A stretch of 64,000 nt of DNA, taken from assembly GCF_030272615.1 (NCBI RefSeq), contig NC_081405.1:157247454-157311453 (forward strand). The letters are read 5' to 3'. This DNA comes from Cryptomeria japonica (taxonomy: Eukaryota; Streptophyta; Pinopsida; Cupressales; Cupressaceae). Below, one piece after another: positions 21,246 to 32,997 of the stretch. Each line of letters begins with the position of its first letter. Within the stretch, counting starts at the first letter, position 1. The notes beneath the pieces are model-generated. The model was given only the letters and a program-made list of their open reading frames with translations, searched no databases and was not told the DNA's origin. Position numbers and translations under genes: made by a program.

Positions 21246-22897
21246 CCTATGAGGATCCAGTTAATACTGATGCAGGTGGGTTGAATAACTGATGCAAATG
21301 AGTTGATGACTGTATCGATAGAAGAATGATGATGACATGATCAATTATTTTTGTTGTCATTGATGGCAACCTATGTTAATTAATATTTGATGATGGTTAC
21401 ATATGAACTTTGATGTTTGACTTGTTAGATAAGTAATTTAGTTTAGCGGATTTAGAATTTGTAAGTATGATAGGGTTTATCGGCAGGACTGAGAATTAGG
21501 AATTCAACCGATAAAAGAAAATATTTTGATGGAATCGGTAAATCGGTGATGGTTGGAGACTTGTGGTTTGAGACATAATCTTTTATGATGGATTTGTGTA
21601 TGTGATCGGAACTGCATCCTATGTTGTTTACCGAAAGACATGTTTTGAATTTTTGATGGAGTTGTGTTAAGGTTTTAGTAGGGTTTTAGGACCAGTGATG
21701 AATTCACTCAACTGGTAATGATTTATGATGTGATGGTTATTGGTGGTGAGTCTACATGAAGTTAGTAACATGGCATAACTCATTGTTTTTTTGGCACGAT
21801 TCAAGGAAAATTTTCTTGGGAATCAGCGAAACGCTTAGTAGAGTATTTTGAGGATACAAATCGGATTTCCGTGGTGGGTTATGAATAATGAACGATTGAT
21901 ATTGCATTGTAATTTTTGTAATGATCTGGATAATGATCTATGATGATATCTTATGATCTAATTGTAAATTCATGATGTAATTAGGTTTTGTGGCCAACTT
22001 AGTCGAGATGGCTATATAGGGAAACACAATTGATGTTTCATGTGTCGGTGGCATTAGGAGAATGAGTTAAGCCATCCCAAAGAAGATAGATATTTTCCTG
22101 AGTGTTGCAGATTGTGAAGCATAACTAGATCTGATCTAACAAGCTAAAAGTGCATAGTAACAGATCATTTTTCACTGCTATTCTCTAATAATTACAGCAG
22201 CTTAAATCCCTTAACTGGGTAGGTCCTAACAGACCTTTTCCATCTAAGTCCCTTAATAGGGCAGCTCACAAAAGAGTATTTAAATCCTCTAACGAGGTTG
22301 ATCCTAACAAATCATTAAGCTCTTAGCTGGAGTGATAGGTAAATCCCTTAACCGGGTGACTCCTAATAGGGTCTGCTCTTAACCAGGTGTATTGTAAGCT
22401 CCCAACCGGGATAAGATCCTAACAGAGTGTACTTCAAAAGAGTACAAATTATTGTGAGTACCAATCCCCACCGTGGTTTTTCCCATTTGGGTTTCCATGT
22501 CAAAAATCTTGGTGTTCATGTGTGGAATGATTTTTCATATTGTTTATGTTTTCATGCATTATTTTTTATTATTGGTTATGATAAGTTTACTGTTGTTTAT
22601 CAAAGATCTAATAATGGTTACTAGTAATATTAATGAGTTGATAGATGAAGTATTCTAATCTGATAATAAGTCAGTTTGAGTATGTGTTGATCAGATATCT
22701 AGTTGGTGAATATTCTGATTAATAAGATTGCATAAGTGGGTAACAAGTGTATGAGATATGCTAAAGGATTAGATTTATGCATTAAATGATTTCAGATCTA
22801 TTGTGAATGGTATTTTGATTTGAAGTTACAAATTGTCTTAGTACTGATTCAACCCCCCCCCCCCCCTCTCAGTATTAACCTGATCCTCATAGGATTA
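21246..22897 (+). mobile_element. copia-type LTR bounded by a 24-bp inverted repeat
   Basis: Plus-strand copia LTR hallmarks are present: repeated AATCCCTTAAC.GGGT/CTCCTAACAG phrases from 22200 to 22440, CACCGTGGTTTTTCCCATTTGGG near 22469, and a C-run followed by CTCTCAGTATTAAC near the right end. The two ends, CCTATGAGGATC.. (21246) and ..GATCCTCATAGG (22897), are inverted copies with 22 of 24 bases matching. No target duplication was found. It interrupts the minus-strand additional gene. Exact ends and orientation of the insertion are uncertain. Confidence 0.55.
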
Positions 22898-22899
22898 AT

Positions 22900-24876
22900 A
22901 ATAAATGGCAGGGAGAGATTGTATAGAAGATACAACAGAAATAGGAGGAAGAGACTATACACTGGTGGTACAAGAAGAGGTTATTGTATGAACTAAGGTG
23001 GTAACCTCAAAATTCACTTCAAAAGTAGACTCTAGCTTCATTGTTGCAAGAAATTTTGGAAGGTCTTCCTCTTGATAAATCTTATTCTTTCCTTTCTCGG
23101 TCTTCATCTTGTTAAATGACCTGCACATCAACTTTCTCTTGTGCTTGAACAAATGCTTCACCTTTACCTTTTTTCTTGTCTTTCCCCATTGTGAATTTGA
23201 GCTTGGGTGCCTTCTTCAAGGTAGAGACATCTTCTCTATTCTTAGTTCTCATTTTAGACATTTTCTTGGGAGGCCCCGCATTACCCTTTTTAGATCTTGT
23301 TTTGAAAGGTTTCAATTTGATTCCTTTCCTTTGCAACCAAATACTGGTATTATCAAGAATGCACTGGAATCTTTCTCTAATATAGATTGATTCCTATTGA
23401 GACCATTAAATTATCAAAAGTGGAGCGTCTGTAATCCTAGTCAACACATACATAAGGTCCATGATATCATCCTCATCCTCCATTGTATTAGGAATATTAG
23501 CTAAGTTAATATTTTCAATTTTCTCTAGTGTGAGTTGAATGTAATCTAATCTTCTCACATCTTCTTCAATTTTGCACTCAACCCAAATATCCTCAATCCC
23601 ATGCACATTAGTGTAACTCTTCTTAAGTTTATCCTTCATGCCACAGTAGTCAAAATCCTCCCTCCTCTTGAATATATTCATAGTGACCCAATAAATTTTA
23701 TTTTCTATTTGTTTGGCCTTATATGATGTAGCCACTAAATATTCACAAATGAAAAGAGGAAATTTAAAGTCGACTTTATGTTCCTCAGATTGTTGCCCAT
23801 GAACAATATTATTTGTCGGCTTAACTCCATGAGAATTATTTTTTTACTTGGATACCTTGACAACATGAAAGGGGTTCCCTCATAACAATCAATCTTGATA
23901 TATGAGAATGTATGAAACTATAGGAACAAACATTCATACTTCTTAACATTGTTCCAGGCATCTTCCAATAATCTTCTCTTTTCCAATCCCTAATCAAGTG
24001 AACGCATGAGTGCACCAAAGAAAGCACCATTGAGCCTTCTAAATTGATTCAAGATTTGCTTGAAAGTCAACTAAGGATAGTACTTGTAGACAAGCACAAC
24101 ATTTATGTCTATCTCTAACATGAGACCTGGGAAGTATCTCATGGAGGCTGCAACATAAACTAATATAGGAAGTCATGTAAAACTTCAAAGTAATGGATAC
24201 CTGGGGCAACATAAACTAATTTACTCTCTCCAATAAATCATATTGATTCCCTTCCTGGTCACTTGAATGTACTGATGCATCCATTCTTTGAAGACATTTG
24301 AAATTGGCAAACCTCTAACCCTACTAAGGAGAGTTATCATGTCTCTTATTTCCTCCCTAGAGTCAATCATATAGAGGAAATTAGGCCATCTGCTAATTGT
24401 TGTTCTAGATGTCTCTAACAAATTGGTTCTTATACTTTTATTAAAATTATCTGAGTTCTTGTCATAATACTCCTGGGTTGTATCAAAGGTGACATCTGCA
24501 TATTCTTCAACATCATGACACTTGAAGATTCTATCGAAGAACTCAATATGTCCAACCTGATTATCACCTTTCCACTTGTGTCCTTAACACTTCTTGTTTC
24601 CTTGTCAAAGTGTGGTAGTACTACCAAGACAAACTCTAGGTCATGAGCTACAACTGGGAAAGACGCAACTAAGTGAAGACCGCTATTGATGAGTGCTTGC
24701 ATATTGAAGCTTTGTTGTTTCCTTTTAGTTTTCTCTTAGAACTCAACCATATCCACATGCCCAATTTCAGTATCTCTAATATCCTTGACATTTGAATAAA
24801 TTGAACTTTTTGAAAACATGTTTAAATAATTTTTATATTTGAACTTCATTCTTTTGCTTGGGGATGACTCAGACAT
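22900..24876 (-). pseudogene. unrecognised additional retroelement gene, N-terminal part (MSESSPSK)
   Basis: ATG at 24876 on the minus strand opens MSESSPSKRMKFKYKNYLN. Next come LINSGLHLVASFPVV, HFDKETRSVKDTSGK, a frame change, SRWPNFLYMIDSREEIRDM, ITLLSRVRGLPISNVFKEWM (24410-24240), RRLNGAFFGALMRSL, NNVKKYECLFL, KIYWVTMNIFKRREDFDYC (23690), VECKIEEDVRRLDYIQLTL and a basic lysine-rich tail (23340-22960). Several stops and at least two frame shifts make it a pseudogene. It lies between a palindrome cluster and an LTR, so it is probably the extra gene of the Tat-like element. No known enzyme domain was recognised. Confidence 0.5.
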
Positions 24877-24939
24877 CTGGAACTGCACCATTGGGTGAGA
24901 TCAATGCTCAAAATTGAGAAAATAAGCTATTTGTCAAAT

Positions 24940-25462
24940 TTTGTACAAAAGGTTTTAAAACTCAATTTGCACAATGTATTATTCAATGACCTGTAAATCA
25001 AGATTTAAAACCAAATTTTCAATTTAAGGAGTAATGCAAATAAAATTTGCAAACTGAGTTTTAGAACCTAAGTTGCACTTAACTAAATATTACATGGAAA
25101 TCGGGTCCAGAAACCCAATTTGCAAATTTTGCGTAATGCAAAGTTTAAAAAGGTGTTAATCAGGTTTTGAAACCCGATTGACATTTTGGTAAAACTTTAA
25201 CTTGATAATCGGGTTTCAAAACCTTATTGACACTTTGTGGTAAGTCAATAGGTAAATTAATGTAGGTTGGGGTTTGAAACTCATCCTACATCAAAAGGGA
25301 AAAAAACCCCAAGTGGTAGGTCGAGTTTCAAAACTCGACCTACACTTGGGTAGAGAGTTTGCAGAGTAGATTTGTGTTGACCAAGAGTTTAAGTCCAACC
25401 AACACACTAGTTGTTTTGGTCAAGTCTTAACCTCTAGCCAACACATATATGTGTGTGTTGCT
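24940..25462. repeat. palindrome cluster, left half
   Basis: A series of inverted repeats, each with 8-13-bp arms around TTTTAAAA, TTTTGAAA or TTTCAAAA: centred near 24957, 25060, 25110, 25169 (AATCAGGTTTTGAAACCCGATT), 25218, 25276 and 25330. The last, 25316-25343, has perfect 13-bp arms starting GTAGGTCGAGTTT. The copia element at 25463 separates it from the continuation at 32782-33610. Confidence 0.75.
25245..25462 (+). repeat. ~217-bp direct duplication, left copy
   Basis: Begins TCAATAGGTAAATTA and ends GTGTGTGTTGCT, directly before the copia LTR start. The same sequence recurs at 32782-32997 right after the other LTR, differing at about nine bases and one 2-bp indel. Confidence 0.9.
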
Positions 25463-26872
25463 TGTTGGCATTTTTAGTTTGTTGGCATTTTTCATATAGA
25501 TTGCATTAATGATAGTTGTCATCGATGTCAATTGAACCGGTAATAGTATTCATGCTATTGCTAATATTGTTGTTTTTGATATTGGCTAGTAACTGGTAAG
25601 AAGAGATTTGTGGAAGATGTTGTAAACCGGTGTAAAGGGTTAAACCTTTCTATACAATGTAACCGGTAAACCCTATCAATTGTTAAACCCTAAATCGATC
25701 AAGTTTGTTAGTTTATTACCTGATGAGCAGTAATGATGGAGACACGTGTGATCATTGTATAAGGATAAGTTCAAATTGTTTTGGCGTGTTTATTTATTGT
25801 CTAGGGAAGGAGCAAAGTGGATTGCATCTAATACACAGCACGTGATGAGTTACAAAGTCCGATGAAGTGGTGATCATGGAGCGGTTGGAATTTTCTTGAA
25901 GAATGTGAAGAGATTGTCATGATTTCTAATGGTCAAGATTATACTGACTTGTTTGCAATATTGATGATGACAATTAAGTTTTTATTGTGTTACCAACCTA
26001 ATTGATTTGTATTTAAGGTCGATGAAGTTGTTTGTAAAAGTTGTTGGCAAGATTGATAGAAACTTGTTGAGTGTGTTGTTGCCCAACCAGTGAATGGATC
26101 TTCACTTTGAGTGAAGGCGGATTGAAGCTTAAAAGGACCTAATCAAGCAAATGTAGTGCTATTTAGATAGATTAAGAAAACCTATTGTTTTGTAACAATT
26201 ATAGCAAAAGTGAAATCCTTTAACCGGGTAAGCTCTAACAAGCTTGGTTACTCATTAAATTCTCTAACAAGGTGGTCCATTAGCTTGGATTCTTAAATCC
26301 TCTGGCGAGGTTACTCCTAACAAGGTATTGTGCTTTTCATCAAGGCATATTTGTAAATCCCTTAACCAGGTGATTCCTAACCGAAATTAGTTCTTAACAG
26401 GACTTATTGTAAAAGCTTTAATAGGCTTGGCTCCTAAAAGAGCAAACTTCAGAAGAGTTTAGATAGATATCCTTGTGAGTCTCATCTCACCATGGTTTTT
26501 ACCTATTTGGGTTTTCCACGTATAAACATTTGTGTCAAGTGATGAATGCTTTTGTGCTTATAATCTTATTTGTTGATTTGGTTAACTTCTGATAAAGGTA
26601 TGATAACTAGAAGCATTGAGAGATGAATATGTTGAGTTATGATTAAGCATTGTTGATGTTTACAATATTGAAGTTGTTTACTATTAAGTTATCATAATAG
26701 TCAAACCGATTGATGTCAAGTATTCTTATGAATATTGATCGTGACTGAGATGTATTTACTTTGTGTGATTGAATTTGAGTTTGGGAACTTTGTATTAGTT
26801 TCTCAATATACTGATTCAACCCCCCCACCTCTCAGTATTCTACTGGATTCTTATTCTTTCATCATACCATCA
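25463..26872 (+). mobile_element. 5' LTR of copia element
   Basis: 1410 bp, TGTTGGCA...ACCATCA. Near 26210-26450 it has degenerate repeats of AATCCCTTAACCGGGT and CTCCTAACA-type phrases, then CACCATGGTTTTTACCTATTTGGG and a C-run before CTCTCAGTATTC. These downstream blocks recur in the LTRs at 21246, 31384 and 58191. Confidence 0.88.
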
Positions 26873-26873
26873 A

Positions 26874-26886
26874 TTGGTTTCAGAGC
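26874..26886 (+). promoter_or_regulatory. primer-binding site of copia element
   Basis: TTGGTTTCAGAGC, one base after the LTR end. It matches the tRNA-iMet site TTGGTATCAGAGC except for one A-to-T change. Confidence 0.8.
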
Positions 26887-26946
26887 GTCTCAGGTCCTCT
26901 TAATCTAAAAGCCTAACAGCTTGAGGAAAATATCTTGTAGATCGTG

Positions 26947-29900
26947 ATGAAGAAAGAAGGTCCAAAGTTCAACAAAGATAACTATAGAATATGGAGTGAC
27001 AGAATGAATATTTATATTAAGAGTCTTGGTAGTCAATATTGGGATCATATAGGAACTAAGTATATTACACCTACTGGAATCCTGACTGATGATCACAAGA
27101 AAGAGCATCAAGAAAATCACCAAGCATTAGAGGCTATTATTAGTTCCCTGTCTGATGTTGAATATGTAGATGTTCATGGTCTTGAAACTGCACATGAAGT
27201 ATGGCAAAAACTTGAAGAGATCTATAGCAGTGATGAACATGTTAAGATTTCCAAAGAGGAGAGTTTAAGAGGAAAGTTCGATGACATGAGAATGTTTGAA
27301 GGTGAGAATATCCAGCAATATGGTCAAAGGATTAAAGAGATAGTTAGTGAAATAAGGAGTGCAGGAGGGAAAGTGGAAGATGCCACAATAATTAGTAAGG
27401 TACTGATAACCCTGCTACCGGTCTATGCTATCCAAGTTGTAGCTATTCAAGAGTAGAAATCCATTGACAAGACAAAGGTAACTCTTGACTCTATTATTGG
27501 CAAACTTACTACCTTTGAATTAAATGGCTATGATGGTAGTGTACAAAAATCAGAATCTACATTCAGAGCTTCTATCTCTAACCCATCTGTGAGAAGAAGT
27601 AGAGATATCGGCCATAGCTATGAATCTAGATCTAGCAGAGATGTTGATGATGAAGACAGCTTAGTGAAACTTGAAGCATTGTTGGCAAAATGACTGCCTA
27701 GAGGCACTAGTAAATATAGAGGTAAGCTACCTTTAAAATGTTTTGCATGCAATAAGATTGGTCATATAGTAGCTAATTGCCCTAATGGTGAAAATGAATA
27801 CAAGAAAGACAAATTTAAGAAGTATAAAGGTAAAGGCAAGAGAGATTGTCTTGTAGCTATTGATAGTGGTATTACTGATAAAGAATCTGATGATGATGCT
27901 AATGAAGATATTGTGTTTGTAGCTATTAAGGAAGAAATATCAGATCAGAAGGCACTAGTATCTAGGATGGATAACTCTGATGATTGGATCATTGATAGTG
28001 GTTGTTCACATCACATGACCAGTGATCAGAGAAAATTTCTTTCCCTGAAGGAATTTGATGGCGGCGTTGTGAGATTTGGGAATGACTCACCCTGTATGGT
28101 TAAAGGTAAGGGAGTTATTTCTCTTAATGGGAAGAGCAATGTTGATGATGTCTATTGGGTTGAAGGCCTAAAGCACAATATTTTAAGTGTGGGACAACTT
28201 AATGACAAAAGATACCCACTGGAGTTTAGAAATGGTATGTGCAAAATCTTTGACAACAAAGGTGAATTGATTGCAACCGAGAAACAGACCAAAGGTAATA
28301 TTTCATCTTAATCCTAAAGTTGGCAACTGTTTGATTGCAAAAATAGATGATAGCTAGCTTTGGCATAGGAGATTTTGTCATATAATTTTGACAATATTGT
28401 TAAAGTAAGCAAGTCTAAGACAGTAAGATGTCTGCCTTAGCTAAACAAACCGGTTAATGCTCTTTATAAAGAATGTCAACTAGGAAAGATGACTTCGTCA
28501 ACTTTCAAGAGCAAGTCCTTCTCAACAGAGAACTTGTTATATTTGGTTCATACATATCTATGTGGACCAATAAGAACAAGAAGCATTCAAGGTGACAAAT
28601 ATTTCATGATCTTCACTAATGATTGTTCAAGGATGATGTGGGTCACATTCTTGAAGGATAAGAATGAAGATTTTGGTAAATTCAAGGCATTCAGGGCCTT
28701 AGCTAAGAAAGAGAGTGGCAAAAAGATAAAATGTCTGAGAACATATCAAGGCGGTGAATTCACTTCTGTGGAGTTCACTAAGTATTGTGATGATAATGGT
28801 ATCAAGCAGCATTTTTCTGCACCAAGGACACCACAACAAAATAGTATAGCAGAGAGAAACAACCGATCAGTGGTTGAAGATGCTAGGACTATGTTGATAT
28901 AAGGAGGTGTAGCTAAAACATTTTGGAAAGAAGCTGTAAGTACAGATGTCTACACAATTAACCGAGTTCTGGTGAAAAGAGGTAAGGACAAGACCCTATA
29001 TGAATACTGGTATGGAAGATCACTTGATGTTAGCTATTTTAAGATATTTGGAAGCAAATGTTTTATTAAAAGAGGAGATTACATAAGCAAGTTTGAAGCT
29101 AAGAGTGATGAGGGCATATTTCTTGGCTACTCCACCAAGAGTAAGGCCTATAAATGCTTCAACAACCGGACACAGAGAATTATTGAGAGTATTGATGTTC
29201 GTGTAGATGAATGTCCTAGAGTTTCAGAAGGAACCAGTTCGCAGAAGAAGGATGAAGATCCTTGCATTTTTCTTTTGGAACCTGAAACTGTTAAATCAGA
29301 AACTAGTAAAGCAAATCTTGATGTACTTTTTCAACAAAAACAAATAAATTCAGAAGAAGATGATAATGAAGAAGTTGAACCTAGAGAGAATGATCATGTT
29401 ATTCCTAGGTATGTGAGACTGAATCACAATCCTAAATAGATAATTGGGGATAAGGATGTTGATGTACTAACTAGAAGGAGAATAAGAGAGAACTCTTGTA
29501 TGATCTCCACCTTTGAAGCTTGAAGTGATAAGGAGGCATTTGGTGATGATCATTGGGTGAAAGCTATGGAGGAGGAGTTAGATCAAATTGAGAAGAACAA
29601 CACTTGGACCCTGGTACCCCGACTGGTAAACAAGAATGTTATAGGTACTAAATGGGTGTTTAGAAACAAGTTAAATGAAGATGGTGTTGTAGTTCGCAAC
29701 AAGGCAAGATTAGTATGCAAAGGTTATGTGCAAGAAGAAGGAGAAGATTATGGGGAAACTTTTACACCAGTAGCAAGACTGGAAGGTGTCAGAACATTAC
29801 TTGCATTTGGAGCTCATAAGAAGTTCAAGGTATACCAGATGGATGTTAAATCTGTATTTTTGAATGGGATACTGGAAGAAGAGGTTTATATAGAGAAGCC

Positions 29901-31050
29901 TGATGGTTATGTATTGACAGATAAGGAAGACATGGTATGCAAGTTGCATAAAGCTTTGTATGGATTAAAGTAGGCACCCAGAGCATGGTATGAACAGCTT
30001 CATACTCATCTAATGCAGATAGGATTTTCTAGAACCAGTGGTGATAGCAACATTTATCTCAAGTCTAAAGGAGATGAAATACTGGTCAGTGAAGTATTTG
30101 TTGATGACATTATATTTGGAGGTAATGATGAAATGAGTAATTATTTTGCAGATGAAATGAAGAATGAATTTGAAATGTCATTAGTAGAGGAAATAAAAAA
30201 ATTCATAGGCTTACAAATACAGTAGATGAAGAATGGTATTTCCATTACTCAATCCAAGTATGTGAAAGAGGTTTTGAAGACTTTCGATATGAGTGAGTGT
30301 AAACCAGTTGGAACCCCAATCGTTACAAGTTGTAAATTGTCCAAGGAAGATGCATCTAAGTCTGTAGATGAGAAGGAATACAGTTCAATGATTGGAAAAT
30401 TACACTATGCTATTCATAGTCGACCGGATATTGCCCATGCAATTGGTATTTTTGCTAGATTTCAGAAGAATCCAAAGGAAGAACATCTGATGGCAACCAA
30501 GAGAATTTTTAGATATCTGAAAGGTACTGTTGACTATGGGTTATGGTATCCATATGGTGGAAATTTTGATTTGAAGGCATACACAGATGCTGATTGGGCA
30601 GGAAATATTGATGACTAGAAGAGTACCACTAGTGGAGAATTCTTTCTAGGAGGAAGGCTAGTTTCATGGAGTAGTAAAAAGAAGAGTTGTACTTCACAAT
30701 CTACTGTTGAAGCTAAGTATGTAGCAGCTTATATGAGTTGCACACAAAATATGTGGATGAGGCACATTTTGGAAGGTTTGAAGATGGAAATATTAGAACC
30801 AATAAAGATTCTATGTGATAATATAAGTGCAATAAAAATTTCACAAAATCTTGTTTTGCACGCAAGGACTAAGCTCATTGAATTGAAGTATCACTTCTTG
30901 AGTGAAAAAGTTTAAAGTAAAGATGTTATCTTGGAGCATGTTTCTACCAAGGAGTGACTTGCAGATATCTTTACCAAACCTCTGCCTAAGACCACTTTCA
31001 AGTATCTTAGAAGTCAATTAGGGGTTGTCCCTCTTCATGAAGTTAGTTGA
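26947..31050 (+). pseudogene. copia gag-pol polyprotein, inactivated
   Basis: Nearly one continuous frame of about 1367 codons with nonsense changes and one compensated shift near 28300-28380. Order: gag (KFNKDNYRIWSDRM at the start; VWQKLEEIY), zinc knuckle CFACNKIGHIVANC (27740), protease DWIIDSGCSHHM (27985), integrase (CQLGKMTSS; HTYLCGPI; LRTYQGGEF; NSIAERNNR), reverse transcriptase ([37 protein letters not shown]) and RNase H (AYTDADWAG; STVEAKYVA; LADIFTKPLP). This is the copia order. The two integrase aspartates of the DDE triad, normally HTDLCGP and LR(S/T)D, are both Tyr. Stops include 27457, 27691, 28309, 29971 and 30223. The TAG after ALYGLK is a likely CAG-to-TAG change. Not functional. 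Confidence 0.9.
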
Positions 31051-31371
31051 GCATGATGTTGATACTTGTAGAATCTTACATGGATTGATGAAGAAGTGGA
31101 TGTTTTCCACAGGGGGAGCATCAAGTTGCAGTATGATGTTGATGCACAATGAGAGCAGAATTACATGTTTTTACTTTCACTTTGGCATTGTTGTCAAAGG
31201 GGGAGAAGAATTATGTGATTGAGGAGAAGAATTATGTGTCTGATTAGGTGAACCAGCGACAGGCTGAAGATAGATAGAGCAAGGTGAATACTTTGTAATG
31301 TAAACCATGATTCCTATTCACCAATCTTAGCAGCAATCAAAGGCGTTGATATTTGTATTGCCATCAATGCG

Positions 31372-31383
31372 AAAGGGGGAGAC
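31372..31383 (+). promoter_or_regulatory. polypurine tract of copia element
   Basis: AAAGGGGGAGAC directly before the LTR start TGTTGGC. A similar CAAAGGGGGAGAAG lies at about 31196, a possible second priming site. Confidence 0.8.
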
Positions 31384-32781
31384 TGTTGGCATTTTTAGTT
31401 TGTTGGTATTTTGCATATAGATTGCATTAACGATATGTTGGCATTGATGTCAATTGAACCGATACTGGTATTCATGTTATTGCTAATATTGTTGCTTTTT
31501 ATATTGGCTAGTAACCAGTAAGAAGAGATTTGTAGAAGATGTTGTAAACCAGTGTAAAGGGTTAAACCTTTCTATACAATGTAACCAGTAAACCCTATCA
31601 TTTGTTAAACCCTAAATCGATCAAGTTTGTTGGTTTATTATTTGATGAGCGGTAATGATGGAGACACGTGTGATCATTGTATGAGGATAAGTTCAAATTG
31701 TTTTGGCACATTTGTTTATTGTCTAGGGAAGGAGCAAAGTGGATTGCATCTAATGCACAATGCGTGATGAGTTACAAAGTCTGATGAAGTGATGATCATG
31801 AAGCGGATGGAATTTTCTTGAAGAATGTGAAGAGATTGTCATGATTTTTAACGGTCAAGATTGTACCGACTTGTTTGTAATCTCAATGATGAGAATTAGG
31901 TTTTTGTTGTGTTACCGACCTAATTGATTTGTATTTAAGGTCGATGAAGTTGTTTGTAAAATTTGTTGGCAAGATTGATAGAAACTTGTTGAGTGTGTTG
32001 TTTCCCAACCAGTGAATGGATCTTCACTTTGAGTAAAGGCAGATTGAATCTTAAAAGGATCTGATCAAGCAAATGTAGTGCTATTTAGACAGATCAAGAA
32101 AACCTGTTGTTTTCTAACAATTACAGCATAAGTGAAATCCCTTAATCGGGTAAGCTCTAACAAGCTTGGTTGCTCATTAAATCCTCTAACAAGGTGGTCC
32201 ATTAGCTTGGATTCTTAAATCCTCTAGCGAGGTTACTCCTAATAGGGTATTGTGCTTTTCATCAAGGCATATTTGTAAATCCCTTAACCAGGTGATTCCT
32301 AACCGGAATTAGTTCTTAACTGGACTTATTGTAAGAGATTTAACAGGCTTGGCTCCTAGTAGGGCAAACTTCAGAAGAGTTCAAATAGCTATCCTTGTGA
32401 GTCTCATCTCACCGTGGTTTTTACCTATTTGGGTTTTCCACGTATAAACATTTGTGTCAAGTGATGAATGCTTTTGTGCTTATGATCTTATTTGTTGATT
32501 TGGTTAACTTCTGATAAAGGCATGATAACTAGAAGCATTGAGAGATGAATATGTTGAGTTATGATTAAGCATTGTTGATGCTTACAAGATTGAATTTGTT
32601 TACTATTAAGTTGTCATAACAGTCAAACCAGTTGATGTCAAGTATTCTTATGAATATTGATCTTGACTGAGATATGTTTACTTTGTGTGATTGAATTTGA
32701 GTTTGGGAACTTTGTATTAGTTTCTCAGTATATGGATTCACCCCCCCTGCTCTCAGGATTCTACCGGATTCTTATTCTTTC
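31384..32781 (+). mobile_element. 3' LTR of copia element, last ~12 bp missing
   Basis: Aligns along its whole length with 25463-26860 and then stops at TTATTCTTTC where the 5' LTR goes on for ATCATACCATCA. The next base starts the duplicated target sequence. LTR-LTR differences are mainly transitions, consistent with an old insertion. Confidence 0.85.
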
Positions 32782-32997
32782 TCAATAGGTAAATTAGTGT
32801 AGGTTGGGGTTTGAAACTCATCCTACATCAAAAGGGAAAAAAACCCCAGGTGGTAGGTCAAGTTTCAAAACTTGACCTACACTTGGGTAGAGAGTTTGTA
32901 GAGTAGGTTTGTGTTGACCAAGAGTTTAAGTCCAACCAAAACACTAGTTGTTTTGGTCAAGTCTTAACCTTTGGCCAACACATATATGTGTGTTGCT
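32782..32997 (+). repeat. ~217-bp direct duplication, right copy
   Basis: TCAATAGGTAAATTA...GTGTGTTGCT, 216 bp, directly after the truncated 3' LTR. See 25245-25462. It contains two of the palindromes. Confidence 0.9.

Larger units (their letters stand above)
25463..32781 (+). mobile_element. Ty1/copia retrotransposon with both LTRs
   Basis: 5' LTR 25463-26872, primer site 26874-26886, gag-pol 26947-31050, polypurine tract 31372-31383, 3' LTR 31384-32781. The LTRs start TGTTGGCATTTTTAG; the 5' one ends ATACCATCA, while the 3' one stops about 12 bp short at TTATTCTTTC. They differ by several percent, mostly transitions. It is inserted in a palindrome cluster, and both sides carry a ~217-bp direct copy of the target rather than the usual 5 bp. 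Confidence 0.92.

Noticed and set aside
24940-25462. Palindromes as intrinsic terminators
   Set aside because: Bacterial-type terminators are not expected in a plant nucleus, and the palindromes lack the GC stem plus T-tract pattern.
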